DNA from: Campylobacterales bacterium
Lineage (GTDB): Bacteria; Campylobacterota; Campylobacteria; Campylobacterales; Sulfurovaceae
Assembly (NCBI GenBank): GCA_016937075.1
Contig: JAFGWQ010000040.1
Span: forward strand, 1-8,684
Direction of reading: 5' to 3'
Length of the DNA: 8,684 nt
Shown here: positions 1 through 6,772 of the stretch, piece after piece
Layout: the number at the start of each line of letters is the position of its first letter
Numbering within the stretch: the stretch's first letter is position 1
Program-made: the position numbers and the translations under genes
Notes under the pieces: generated by a model
Database searches by the model: none
What the model was told of the DNA's origin: nothing
Seen by the model: the letters and a program-made list of their open reading frames with translations, nothing else

Positions 1-263
1 AAGCAGCTACTCCGGCATTTAAAATGCAAAGTGTCGGGCCGATGAAATTGATTATAAAATATGATGCTAGATATTATAACGTTGTTAAAGTCGGACAACC
101 TTATATTTTTCAAATTGGCGGTAAAGGAACAAAATATAAAGCTACTATAAGAAAAATATATCCTACTATCGATGAAAAAACACAAATGATAATAGCTGAA
201 GCATATATAAAAGATATGCCATCTGGACTTTTTGGTGCCGGTACAATAGTGACAGGAAACTAA
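1..263 (+). CDS. RND efflux periplasmic adaptor (HlyD/MFP family), 3' end only
   Basis: This is the C-terminal end of a membrane fusion (adaptor) protein that would link an inner-membrane RND pump to an outer-membrane channel. The reading frame is open from base 3, so the gene begins left of the window; the ATG at 24 is internal. What remains (about 86 residues) resembles the beta-barrel part of the family: a strand-rich stretch with V-K-V-G-Q-P, then I-Y-P-T-I-D-E-K-T-Q-M-I, matching the usual 'I.P.id..tr.i' pattern, and a closing G-L-F-G-A-G-T in place of the usual 'L.pGm'. The stop codon is followed at once by the pump ATG, so the two are surely co-transcribed and probably translationally coupled. 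Family assignment is fairly secure from this pattern plus the pump neighbour; substrate is unknown. The lipoyl and hairpin domains are outside the window and cannot be checked. Confidence 0.82.
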   Translation, partial: AATPAFKMQSVGPMKLIIKYDARYYNVVKVGQPYIFQIGGKGTKYKATIRKIYPTIDEKTQMIIAEAYIKDMPSGLFGAGTIVTGN

Positions 264-1898
264 ATGTATAAATTTGCCATAAACCGACCAATTGCGACAT
301 TAATGTATGCATTTACATTGATGATTTTCGGCTGGATAGCATTTCGCAGTATGCCAATAGCGCTTTATCCGAATATTGATTTTCCGATCGTAACAATCAC
401 AACAACTTATCCTGGGGTAGATCCGACCACTATGGAATCTCAAGTAACAGACAAAATAGAAGAGTCTGTATCGCAATTAGCCGGAGTTGACATGATATCT
501 TCTACCAGCAGCGAGGGAGTTTCTGTTGTCATGGTCAAGTTTTTATTGGAGAGAGATATAGAAGAGGCAGCAAATGACGTACGCGATAGGGTATCTTCTA
601 TAGTATTGCCAAAAGATACCCAAAAACCGCTTGTGCGAAAACTTGATGTTGGAGCCGCCTCTGTCGTAAATATTTTTCTAACCGCCAAAAAAAGTACGCC
701 CCAAGAGCTTATGTTGTTTGCCAACGAGAAAGTTAAGCCGGCTTTAGAAAAAGTGATGGGCGTGGGGTCAATTAATATAATTGGATATCAAGATAGAGAG
801 ATCAAGATCTTACCAAACCCGTTTTTGCTTAGTCAGCATAAGCTAAGCGTATCAGATCTTTATGGTATCTTATCTAATGAAAATGTCAAATCAGCAGGCG
901 GAAAACTTATAAATTCCACCCAAGAGTTGATTTTAAAAACCAATAGTGATGCTCTTAATGTACAAGAACTTAGAAATATAATGATAAAAGACGGTGTCAG
1001 ATTAAGCGATGTTGCAACAGTTGAAGATACGCTTAGTGATCCAAAAAGTTTTTCATCTTATAACGGTACACGCGGAGTAATGCTGGAGATACAAAAAATA
1101 TCAGGCGCAAATACAATAGAAGTGGTAAATTCGGTAAAAACCCGCGTGCCTATGCTTAAAGAAATGGCAGGCGATAAGTTTGGCGTAGAAGTTATAAACG
1201 ATACATCAGCATATATTGAGCATTCGCTTCATGCTGTTGAATTTGATCTGATGTATGGTGCTTTGCTTGCAGCAATAATCGTATTTGTATTTTTGAGAAA
1301 CTTTACTATCACGCTGGTTTCGGCAGTTTCGATACCGGTATCTATAATAGGCACATTTGCTTTGATGGATTATATGGGATATGATCTCAATAAAATGACC
1401 ATGATAGGACTAACTCTGGCTATTGGCGTCATTATAGATGATGCAATAGTTGTCATAGAAAACATACACAAAAAGATCGAACAAGGTATGGATAAATTTA
1501 CTGCTTCAGTAGAAGGCACCAAGGAGATGGCATTTGCTATTTTGGCAATCTCGGCTATGCTTCTGGCTGTTTTCATACCGGTTTCTTTTATGGGCGGTAT
1601 TGTCGGAAGATTTTTTAACTCTTTTGCTATGACTGTCGGTTTTGCGATCATTATATCGTATACTGTAGCACTTAGTTTGATACCAAGTCTTAGTGCTAGG
1701 GTCTTAAATAATAAAGAGAGTGCATGGCATCGCAAAACAGAACATATTTTTCAATGGATTGAAAAGAGATATGAAGGATTGTTAAAATCCGTACTTAGAA
1801 ATAGAAAAAAAAACCCTCTTGTTTGTATCGATTATCTTTATTATATCTTTGTCACTTTTTCCAAAAATTGGTATGGATTTTATGCCAAAAGAAGATAA
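264..1898 (+). CDS. RND pump, N-terminal part (TM1-TM6 and first porter loop)
   Basis: The 544-residue frame starts with the family's N-terminus: M-Y-K-F-A-I-N-R-P-I, TM1 at about 10-30, then R-S-M-P-I-A-L-Y-P-N-I, the usual entry to the first porter domain. A large periplasmic loop covers roughly 35-325. TM2-TM6 occupy about 328-480. TM4 carries G-V-I-I-D-D-A-I-V-V-I-E-N, whose paired aspartates (392-393) match AcrB Asp407-Asp408 in proton translocation. Residues 411-455 (FTASVEGTKEMAF, then F-I-P-V-S-F-M-G-G) are also standard. The last 28 residues (517-544, beginning N-P-L-V-C-I-D) follow the A9 run, do not resemble the family and are out-of-frame read-through to a chance stop. True homology ends at Lys516. 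If made as written, this piece would lack TM7-TM12 and the second porter loop. Confidence 0.8.
   Translation: MYKFAINRPIATLMYAFTLMIFGWIAFRSMPIALYPNIDFPIVTITTTYPGVDPTTMESQVTDKIEESVSQLAGVDMISSTSSEGVSVVMVKFLLERDIEEAANDVRDRVSSIVLPKDTQKPLVRKLDVGAASVVNIFLTAKKSTPQELMLFANEKVKPALEKVMGVGSINIIGYQDREIKILPNPFLLSQHKLSVSDLYGILSNENVKSAGGKLINSTQELILKTNSDALNVQELRNIMIKDGVRLSDVATVEDTLSDPKSFSSYNGTRGVMLEIQKISGANTIEVVNSVKTRVPMLKEMAGDKFGVEVINDTSAYIEHSLHAVEFDLMYGALLAAIIVFVFLRNFTITLVSAVSIPVSIIGTFALMDYMGYDLNKMTMIGLTLAIGVIIDDAIVVIENIHKKIEQGMDKFTASVEGTKEMAFAILAISAMLLAVFIPVSFMGGIVGRFFNSFAMTVGFAIIISYTVALSLIPSLSARVLNNKESAWHRKTEHIFQWIEKRYEGLLKSVLRNRKKNPLVCIDYLYYIFVTFSKNWYGFYAKRR
1805..1813 (+). repeat. A9 homopolymer run at the frameshift point
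   Basis: Nine consecutive A's follow ATAG and precede CCCTC, exactly where the pump reading frame changes. Eight A's (or eleven) would give one continuous frame. Runs of this length are known hotspots for replication slippage, RNA polymerase slippage and sequencing or assembly indels; the sequence alone does not say which applies. Confidence 0.85.
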
Positions 1899-3309
1899 AA
1901 GCGAATTCGAGATCCAAATAAAAGCGCCTGCCGGTATATCACTAGAGCAAATGAAAAAAGAGTGCAGTGTCATAGAAAATGAAGTCAAAAAAGATAAAAA
2001 TATACTTTACACAACACTTGGGATTGGTTACAGCACAGCTAGAGAAATTCATAAAGGCTTAATATATGTCAAATTAAAAGAAAAAGACCAAAGAATCTTG
2101 AATCAAGAGGATATTGTTCAGTCCATCAGGGACAGATTAAAACCATACAAGAAGAAACTTTTTATCTCTGTAGCAGCCATACCGAATATCAAAGGTACCG
2201 GGGTTAGTGTGCCTTATCAAATAGTGCTTAAGTCCGATTCACTTGAAAGTCTGGTAATTGCAAAAAATAATCTTATTAATTATCTTTCACAAAAGAAAGG
2301 CCTAGTTGATATTGATAGCAATCTAGATGATGCTAAACCCCAGCTAGTAATTACAATTCTAAGAGAACAGGCTGCAAAATTGGGTGTAAGTGCAAGGGCT
2401 ATTTCATCTTTGATAACCTCTGCATATTCCGGAGAGATAGAAATAGCACAACTAGAAGATGATGGTAAAGAATACAATATTGTTTTGCGCGTGCCTGATG
2501 ATTATCGACAATCATTACAAGACATTAAAATGCTTCAAATTCGATCATCAACTACAGGCGAGCTTGTATTTTTAGATGGCTTGATCGATGTTAAGCTGGA
2601 AAATACCTTGGCAAGCATAAACCGTACTGACAGAGAAAGACAAGTGACTGTTTTTGCGGATCTTTTTGGGCTTGATTTGAACGGTGCCGTACAATATACT
2701 GAGGCAAAAATAGATACTCTAATGCCCAAAGGTGTCAGTTATCGTTTTGTGGGATTTGCTGAAGAGATGCAAAAAACAGCCAGCGCTTTTGGTGCTGCGT
2801 TATTGCTATCGGTTATATTAATGTTTATTATTTTGGCAATTCTTTATGAATCGCTTGTGCAGCCGTTTATTATAATGGTAGCTTTGCCGCTGAGTATAAC
2901 AGGAGTTCTTCTGGCACTCTTTTTGAGTGGAAACCATTTTAGTCTATTTGTTATGATAGGATTTATGCTACTTATGGGAATGGTCGGGAAAAATGCCGTG
3001 CTTTTGGTAGATTTTGCCAACCATGCAGTTGAAAAAGGCAAAAAAATAGATGAAGCACTCATAGAGGCGGGAGAAAAAAGACTTCGTCCTATACTTATGA
3101 CCACCATGGCTATGATCTTTGCAATGCTGCCTTTAGCATTTGGTGGCGAAGTGGGAAGCGAAGTAAAATCACCGATGGCAATATCTATTATAGGCGGACT
3201 TCTTAGTTCCATGATACTTACCCTTTTGGTTGTACCTGTTATTTATTATGTGTTTGCACCGCTTGATTTGCGTTTGCGCAAATGGTATGGCGGTAAAATA
3301 AAAGAATAA
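1813..3309 (+). CDS. RND pump, C-terminal part (TM7-TM12 and second porter loop)
   Basis: This frame carries the second pump repeat. TM7 (L-L-F-V-S-I-I-F-I-I) begins directly after the A9 run and leads into F-P-K-I-G-M-D-F-M-P-K-E-D-K, the counterpart of the family's 'f.P..D.g' segment and entry to the second porter loop. TM8-TM12 follow, including M-G-M-V-G-K-N-A-V-L-L-V-D-F-A-N in TM10; its lysine (codon 2989-2991) matches AcrB Lys940. R-L-R-P-I-L-M-T-T and a final hydrophobic helix close the protein, which ends in a short lysine-rich tail. No credible independent start exists: the TTG at 1819 has no Shine-Dalgarno sequence, and the first ATG in frame (1873) lies beyond TM7, so initiation there would lose the helix. 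I therefore read it as the continuation of the upstream frame, not a separate gene. Confidence 0.78.
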   Translation, partial: TLLFVSIIFIISLSLFPKIGMDFMPKEDKSEFEIQIKAPAGISLEQMKKECSVIENEVKKDKNILYTTLGIGYSTAREIHKGLIYVKLKEKDQRILNQEDIVQSIRDRLKPYKKKLFISVAAIPNIKGTGVSVPYQIVLKSDSLESLVIAKNNLINYLSQKKGLVDIDSNLDDAKPQLVITILREQAAKLGVSARAISSLITSAYSGEIEIAQLEDDGKEYNIVLRVPDDYRQSLQDIKMLQIRSSTTGELVFLDGLIDVKLENTLASINRTDRERQVTVFADLFGLDLNGAVQYTEAKIDTLMPKGVSYRFVGFAEEMQKTASAFGAALLLSVILMFIILAILYESLVQPFIIMVALPLSITGVLLALFLSGNHFSLFVMIGFMLLMGMVGKNAVLLVDFANHAVEKGKKIDEALIEAGEKRLRPILMTTMAMIFAMLPLAFGGEVGSEVKSPMAISIIGGLLSSMILTLLVVPVIYYVFAPLDLRLRKWYGGKIKE

Positions 3310-3324
3310 AGTCGGCTAGAAGTA

Positions 3325-3356
3325 CCTCTAAGCGATAATTACTTATCGCTTAGAGG
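3325..3356. terminator. Perfect 14-bp hairpin between convergent genes, probable bidirectional terminator
   Basis: Left arm 3325-3338 (CCTCTAAGCGATAA) is the exact reverse complement of right arm 3343-3356, with a 4-nt loop TTAC. It starts 15 nt after the pump stop and lies 27 nt beyond the ruvX stop, so it suits both converging transcripts. The U-tracts are poor: only TTT after a G on the + strand, and an interrupted T-rich stretch further out on the - strand. The termination role is inferred from position and stem strength; an mRNA 3'-end stabilising stem is the alternative. Confidence 0.7.
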
Positions 3357-3383
3357 GTTTGGAATCACACAAGATACTTCTTT

Positions 3384-3779
3384 TTATTTTCCCAAATATC
3401 TTTCTAGTATAATTGAAGCGGCCATCGAATCTATTCGGCCGTCTTTGGAATGTTTGAATACTCCTGCGGTGCGCTCTTTTGCTTCAAGGCTTGAATTTTG
3501 TTCATCTTGATAAATGATCTCTATACCATCAAGTTCCAATAATGACACAAAATGTTTGATCCTTCTGCTCATCTCTTCGCTACTGCTTCCATGCAGAGGA
3601 AGCCCTACAACGAGCTTCTCTATCTCCCATTCTTTTAAGAATAATTTAATATCTCTTGCTGCTTGATTACGATTTTTTCTTAAAATTGCATTTTGAGGTA
3701 AAACAATTTTATTATCCAAACAAATAGCAACCCCTATACGTTTAAGACCTACATCAATACATGCTATTTTCATAGACAC
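3384..3779 (-). CDS. ruvX: RuvX/YqgF-family putative pre-16S rRNA nuclease / Holliday junction resolvase
   Basis: A small RNase H-fold protein (131 residues, or 129 from the internal ATG) of the YqgF/RuvX family, linked to 16S rRNA 5'-end maturation and annotated as a putative Holliday junction resolvase. Visible motifs are an N-terminal C-I-D-V-G-L-K-R-I-G-V-A with the first acidic residue, V-V-G-L-P-L-H-G-S-S-S-E-E-M for 'vGlP.n.dG', Y-Q-D-E-Q-N-S-S-L-E-A, and a terminal D-G-R-I-D-S-M-A-A-S-I-I-L-E-R-Y-L with the last acidic residue. The usual D-E-R of the third motif is D-E-Q here. Two starts compete: GTG at 3779 and ATG at 3773. I favour the ATG because family members usually begin one or two residues before this core strand; neither has a clear Shine-Dalgarno sequence. 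It lies 5-11 nt after the lipoprotein gene and is probably the last gene of the operon. Confidence 0.85.
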   Translation of the reverse strand: MSMKIACIDVGLKRIGVAICLDNKIVLPQNAILRKNRNQAARDIKLFLKEWEIEKLVVGLPLHGSSSEEMSRRIKHFVSLLELDGIEIIYQDEQNSSLEAKERTAGVFKHSKDGRIDSMAASIILERYLGK

Positions 3780-3784
3780 ATTTT

Positions 3785-4903
3785 TTATGAACTAACTTTT
3801 GTTACAAATGCTTCTTTGACAATATTTTCTTTGACGGAAATTAGAGTATTGTTAGCATCATTTCTATCATTGAATGGACCTATGAGCAGCTTAGACGCTG
3901 TTTTTCCATTTTCTGATACCGGCACTATAGTGTAAGCATAGCCCTGTGATGCGATTTTTTTAAGAAATACTTTATCTGGTTTATGTTGAAATTTACCGAT
4001 TTGAACATAATAGCCTTTATCTGTTTTATTCTCTATGGTCTCTTTTTTGGCATTGGTTTGTGTATCTGCTTCGTTAACTGCTACCGTAACAGACTGTTCC
4101 TGAGTTGTTTGTTGAGCTAGCAAATTTTCTTTTTGTAATTCTTCATCAGATGCTCTTGGTATATCAGCCGATGCGTTTTCTGTGATGGACATATCTATTT
4201 TGATATCGTTTACGGGAGAAGCAGTTTGTTTGTTTTGGGCTAGAGCCAAGGTGATAGGCTTAGTCTCTTTTTTCCTTGCAACCATAACAGGTTCTGTTTT
4301 GGTTTTAACGGCTCCGGCTATATAATCTTGCATTTTTGGTTGAAATGCTACATATGTATCGCCTTTTTGTTCATAGTATCTTCTAGCGCCCTTAAATCTT
4401 GATTTATAGTATTTACTTGTAAATAGATTGCCGTATGTAATTTTTTTATCTGCAGAGCTTGCATGGCTAAACCAGCCGTCTTTTAGATATATCCCTACGT
4501 GAGAGATTTTTCCAGTTCTGCGCTTGGTAGTATCAAAAAATACAAAATCACCAAATTTCAAATCTTCTATAGCGATAGGTTGGCCGGACTTGATCTGCTC
4601 TCTTGCTACTCTAGGTATGTCAACACCCATTGACCCAAACATATAATATAGATATCCAGAACAGTCAAAACAGTAAGGGCCTTCTTCTGCCCAAACATAA
4701 GGTTTGCCTTCTAATTTTTTGATCATACTAGCTAAGTTCTCTTCGTTAAATTGGAGGGTATGTTGCGGTTTTGTAATGGCATAATTCGGATTTTTTGGAA
4801 ATGTTTGATAGGATTGCATACCTGGCTGTTTCTGGCTGCATCCGGTAAAGAGTAATATGCCTAGCACTGCTGATAATGGTAGTATAACTTTTGAATTCTT
4901 CAT
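3785..4903 (-). CDS. NlpC/P60 cell-wall peptidase lipoprotein with C-terminal SPOR domain
   Basis: A 372-residue predicted lipoprotein. Residues 1-21 form a signal peptide ending in the lipobox L-F-T-G-C, so Cys22 would be lipidated. An NlpC/P60 domain (about 55-175) carries the papain-like triad: Cys81 in F-D-C-S-G-Y, His135 in S-H-V-G-I-Y and His147 in F-S-H-A-S-S, with F-G-D-F-V-F-F-D between. Such enzymes usually cut the D-Glu-meso-diaminopimelate bond in peptidoglycan stem peptides. A low-complexity linker rich in Q, T, K, E and A (about 180-295) leads to a SPOR-like domain (about 297-370: G-Y-Y-V-Q-I-G-K-F, later L-L-I-G-P-F-N-D), a fold that binds denuded septal glycan. The ATG is preceded by GGGGAG (4912-4917) at 8 nt, a strong ribosome site. 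It lies 68 nt after queA and just before ruvX. A role in daughter-cell separation or wall turnover is inferred from the domains. Confidence 0.88.
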   Translation of the reverse strand: MKNSKVILPLSAVLGILLFTGCSQKQPGMQSYQTFPKNPNYAITKPQHTLQFNEENLASMIKKLEGKPYVWAEEGPYCFDCSGYLYYMFGSMGVDIPRVAREQIKSGQPIAIEDLKFGDFVFFDTTKRRTGKISHVGIYLKDGWFSHASSADKKITYGNLFTSKYYKSRFKGARRYYEQKGDTYVAFQPKMQDYIAGAVKTKTEPVMVARKKETKPITLALAQNKQTASPVNDIKIDMSITENASADIPRASDEELQKENLLAQQTTQEQSVTVAVNEADTQTNAKKETIENKTDKGYYVQIGKFQHKPDKVFLKKIASQGYAYTIVPVSENGKTASKLLIGPFNDRNDANNTLISVKENIVKEAFVTKVSS

Positions 4904-4952
4904 CTTTAAGACTCCCCTTTGTCTTTAGCAAATCGCTAAATTATTATTGCAC

Positions 4953-4958
4953 AGTATA
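4953..4958 (-). promoter_or_regulatory. Possible -10 box upstream of the NlpC/P60 lipoprotein gene
   Basis: The 68-nt queA-lipoprotein gap contains TATACT on the - strand, preceded by a T-rich patch (TTTTTAAGA), as in promoters of this phylum where the -35 box is weak. It would start transcription about 40 nt before the ATG and its strong ribosome site. A short inverted repeat (TTTAGC / GCTAAA, 4924-4929 and 4935-4940, 5-nt loop) would fall in the leader. Weak consensus evidence only; read-through from queA is equally possible. Confidence 0.25.
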
Positions 4959-4971
4959 TCTTAAAAATAAC

Positions 4972-5994
4972 TTATAAAATTAATATAGTATCACCATATG
5001 AGAAAAAACGGTAATTTTGAGATATTGCTTCCTTGTATATCTCCAAAGTTTTCTCTCTCCCTATAAAGCTTGCTACTAACATGATAAGTGTGCTTTTTGG
5101 CAAATGAAAATTTGTTAATAGATGATCTACTCTTTGGGGTTTATTATGCGGATGCAAAAATAGATCACATTCTCCGCTAGTAATGTTTGTTCTGCTGAAA
5201 TATTCTATTGTTCTTGTCACCGTTGTGCCTATAGCTAAAATGGGTTTATCGCTTTGTAGTGTTGCAAGTGTATCAGCAGGAATGTGAAATTGCTCAGAGT
5301 GCATAGGATGTGATAGTATCTCATCGCAATCAACCGGCTTGAAAGTACCTGCCCCTACATGAAGTGTGAGTGTGTGCGTGTCATGTTTTTGTTTTAAAAG
5401 CTCAAATAGTTCCGGTGTAAAATGAAGCGACGCGGTTGGAGCTGCAACTGCACCTGCTTTGGCAGCAAATAGGCTTTGATAGTCTCTTGCATCTTCTGTA
5501 GTATCGCTTCTTTGTATATAAGGCGGAAGAGGCACATGTCCGATTGATTCCAAAATTTTTATTAATTCTTCAAAATTTAGGATTTTATTATATTTTTCAA
5601 AAACAACCACTCTGCTGCCATCGCTATTTAGTTGTATTACTGTAACTATCAAATCATTTTCAAAGAAAAGTTTTGTTCCAACTTTTACTTTGCCTCGAAT
5701 CATAACAAGAAAACGGTTATCAGGCAACGGCTTATTTAGAAGCAACTCCGCTGCACCTCCACTTGCCTTTTTGCCAAAAATACGTGCTTTAATAACTTTT
5801 GTATCATTGAGAAATATGCTGCACTCTTTTGGTATAAACTTTAAAATATTTGAAAATACAGTATGAATAATTGTATCGCTGCGTCGATCATAAACAAGCA
5901 GTTTGGCACTATCTGCAGGATGAACAGGATATAGAGCTATGTGCTCTTTTGGAAGTTCGTAATCATAGCTTTGGGTTAACAGATCAAGAGTCAT
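4972..5994 (-). CDS. queA: S-adenosylmethionine:tRNA ribosyltransferase-isomerase (QueA)
   Basis: Cytoplasmic enzyme of queuosine synthesis that transfers and isomerises the ribosyl group of S-adenosylmethionine onto 7-aminomethyl-7-deazaguanine at position 34 of GUN-anticodon tRNAs, giving epoxyqueuosine. The 340 residues fit the family's usual length. Diagnostic blocks are present in order: the start D-Y-E-L-P-K-E-H-I-A, F-L-N-D-T-K-V-I-K-A-R (61-71), P-L-P-P-Y-I (165-170), A-A-P-T-A-S-L-H-F-T (184-193), H-V-G-A-G-T-F (212-218), G-T-T-V-T-R-T-I-E (256-264) and T-N-F-H-L-P-K-S-T-L-I-M-L-V (294-307). The start overlaps the 3' end of tatC by 11 nt (ATGACTCTTGA holds both the start and the tatC stop), and no strong Shine-Dalgarno precedes it, which suggests translational coupling to tatC. 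tatC-queA adjacency is common in Campylobacterota. No lesion seen. Confidence 0.96.
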   Translation of the reverse strand: MTLDLLTQSYDYELPKEHIALYPVHPADSAKLLVYDRRSDTIIHTVFSNILKFIPKECSIFLNDTKVIKARIFGKKASGGAAELLLNKPLPDNRFLVMIRGKVKVGTKLFFENDLIVTVIQLNSDGSRVVVFEKYNKILNFEELIKILESIGHVPLPPYIQRSDTTEDARDYQSLFAAKAGAVAAPTASLHFTPELFELLKQKHDTHTLTLHVGAGTFKPVDCDEILSHPMHSEQFHIPADTLATLQSDKPILAIGTTVTRTIEYFSRTNITSGECDLFLHPHNKPQRVDHLLTNFHLPKSTLIMLVASFIGREKTLEIYKEAISQNYRFFSYGDTILIL

Positions 5995-6772
5995 TATCTA
6001 CTTTGGCCGGCATAGAATTATTTGATTCTTCTTTCTTTGCTTCCGGGTTTACAAGCTTGACAATCAAAATTGACAATCCATATAAAATGACAAGCGGAAT
6101 TGCCATAAGGAGTTGAGACAATACATCAGGTGGAGTCAATATGGCTGCGGCTATAAATATAAGTACTACGGCATATTTGAAAAAATCAATTAATGTTCTG
6201 TCTGTGATCATTCCTAGTGCACCAAGCAAAAATGCGACTACTGGCAATTCAAAAGCTATGCCAAACCCAATCATGATCTTTGTAAAAAAACCGACATAAT
6301 CTTCTATATTGATAAAAGGAGTATAAAGGAATGATCCAAATGAAATAAGAAATTCAAACCCAAGAGGGGCTGCAACATAATATGCAAAAAGTACACCCAC
6401 CCCAAACATTACGGAGCCGCCCACAACAAACGGAATAACCATTTTTTTTTCATTAGCATACAATCCAGGTGCTACAAAAAGCCATAATTGATAAAGAATA
6501 TACGGTAAGGCACCAAGAAAAGCTGCAAAAAATGAAACTTTCAAAGCCACAAAGAATGCTCCCCCGACCTGATGAGTTGTTACTTTCCCCTCCAAAGCCT
6601 TACTGGAAACACCAGATGCATGTGCAAGTGCATCATTAAGAGGCTGTGTCACCCATGATAGGATTTCATTATGAAAGGAAAAAGATATGCCAAACATTAT
6701 AATAACGGCAATGACAGATAGGCCCAATCTTTTTCTTAGTTCGATTAAGTGTGGTTTCATATCTTCGAACAT
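5984..6772 (-). CDS. tatC: Sec-independent (twin-arginine) translocase subunit TatC
   Basis: The polytopic core of the Tat system, which recognises twin-arginine signal peptides together with TatB and exports folded proteins across the inner membrane. The 262 residues show six hydrophobic segments and the family marks: H-L-I-E-L-R-K-R-L at 8-16 in the cytoplasmic N-terminus; L-W-L-F-V-A-P-G-L-Y-A-N-E-K-K (96-110) in the first cytoplasmic loop, whose Glu matches the signal-peptide-binding Glu103 of E. coli; F-G-I-A-F-E-L-P with Glu175 in the membrane; and L-T-P-P-D-V-L-S-Q with Asp206. A charged tail follows TM6 from about 232. The start overlaps the tatB stop by one base (TAATG), with GAGGAAG (6777-6783) as ribosome site inside tatB. 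The 3' end overlaps queA. Tat substrates are probably metalloenzymes, but none is in the window. Confidence 0.97.
   Translation of the reverse strand: MFEDMKPHLIELRKRLGLSVIAVIIMFGISFSFHNEILSWVTQPLNDALAHASGVSSKALEGKVTTHQVGGAFFVALKVSFFAAFLGALPYILYQLWLFVAPGLYANEKKMVIPFVVGGSVMFGVGVLFAYYVAAPLGFEFLISFGSFLYTPFINIEDYVGFFTKIMIGFGIAFELPVVAFLLGALGMITDRTLIDFFKYAVVLIFIAAAILTPPDVLSQLLMAIPLVILYGLSILIVKLVNPEAKKEESNNSMPAKVDNDS

Larger units (their letters stand above)
264..3309 (+). pseudogene. HAE1-type RND efflux pump gene, split by a frameshift at an A9 run
   Basis: The two overlapping frames are one gene for an inner-membrane, proton-driven drug or solute exporter (AcrB/MexB-like resistance-nodulation-division family). 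Reading frame 0 to codon 1809-1811 and then frame +1 from 1813 (RNRKK then TLLFVSII) gives about 1014 residues, close to the usual 1020-1050. The join falls in the cytoplasmic loop after TM6, just before TM7, exactly where homologues are continuous. The proton-relay residues are divided between the pieces: Asp392-Asp393 in TM4 and Lys909 (composite numbering) in TM10, so neither piece should pump alone. The gene directly follows its adaptor; a Shine-Dalgarno AGGA lies at 254-257, 6 nt before the ATG. No other lesion is seen and all later motifs are intact, so the shift is recent, an assembly artefact, or tolerated by slippage. 'Pseudogene' is the cautious label; the substrate cannot be read from sequence. 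Confidence 0.8.

Noticed and set aside
1370..1735. Long open frame on the - strand opposite the pump gene
   Set aside because: It lies wholly inside the pump coding sequence, has no recognisable domain, and is a typical antisense shadow; the same applies to the - strand frames at 440-724 and 2844-3212.
1808..1814. In-frame A AAA AAC heptamer at the pump frameshift, as a programmed -1 ribosomal frameshift site
   Set aside because: The heptamer is in the right phase, but a -1 shift enters the frame starting at 1814, which is not the pump frame. Rejoining needs +1 (or -2), so standard -1 frameshifting cannot explain it.
1819..3309. Second pump frame as an independent gene starting at TTG 1819
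   Set aside because: No Shine-Dalgarno sequence, start inside TM7, and the product would be only the second half of a pump whose proton relay needs both halves.
4924..4940. Short inverted repeat TTTAGC / GCTAAA as a queA terminator
   Set aside because: The stem has only 6 bp, is AT-rich and has no adjacent U-tract; too weak to call as a terminator.
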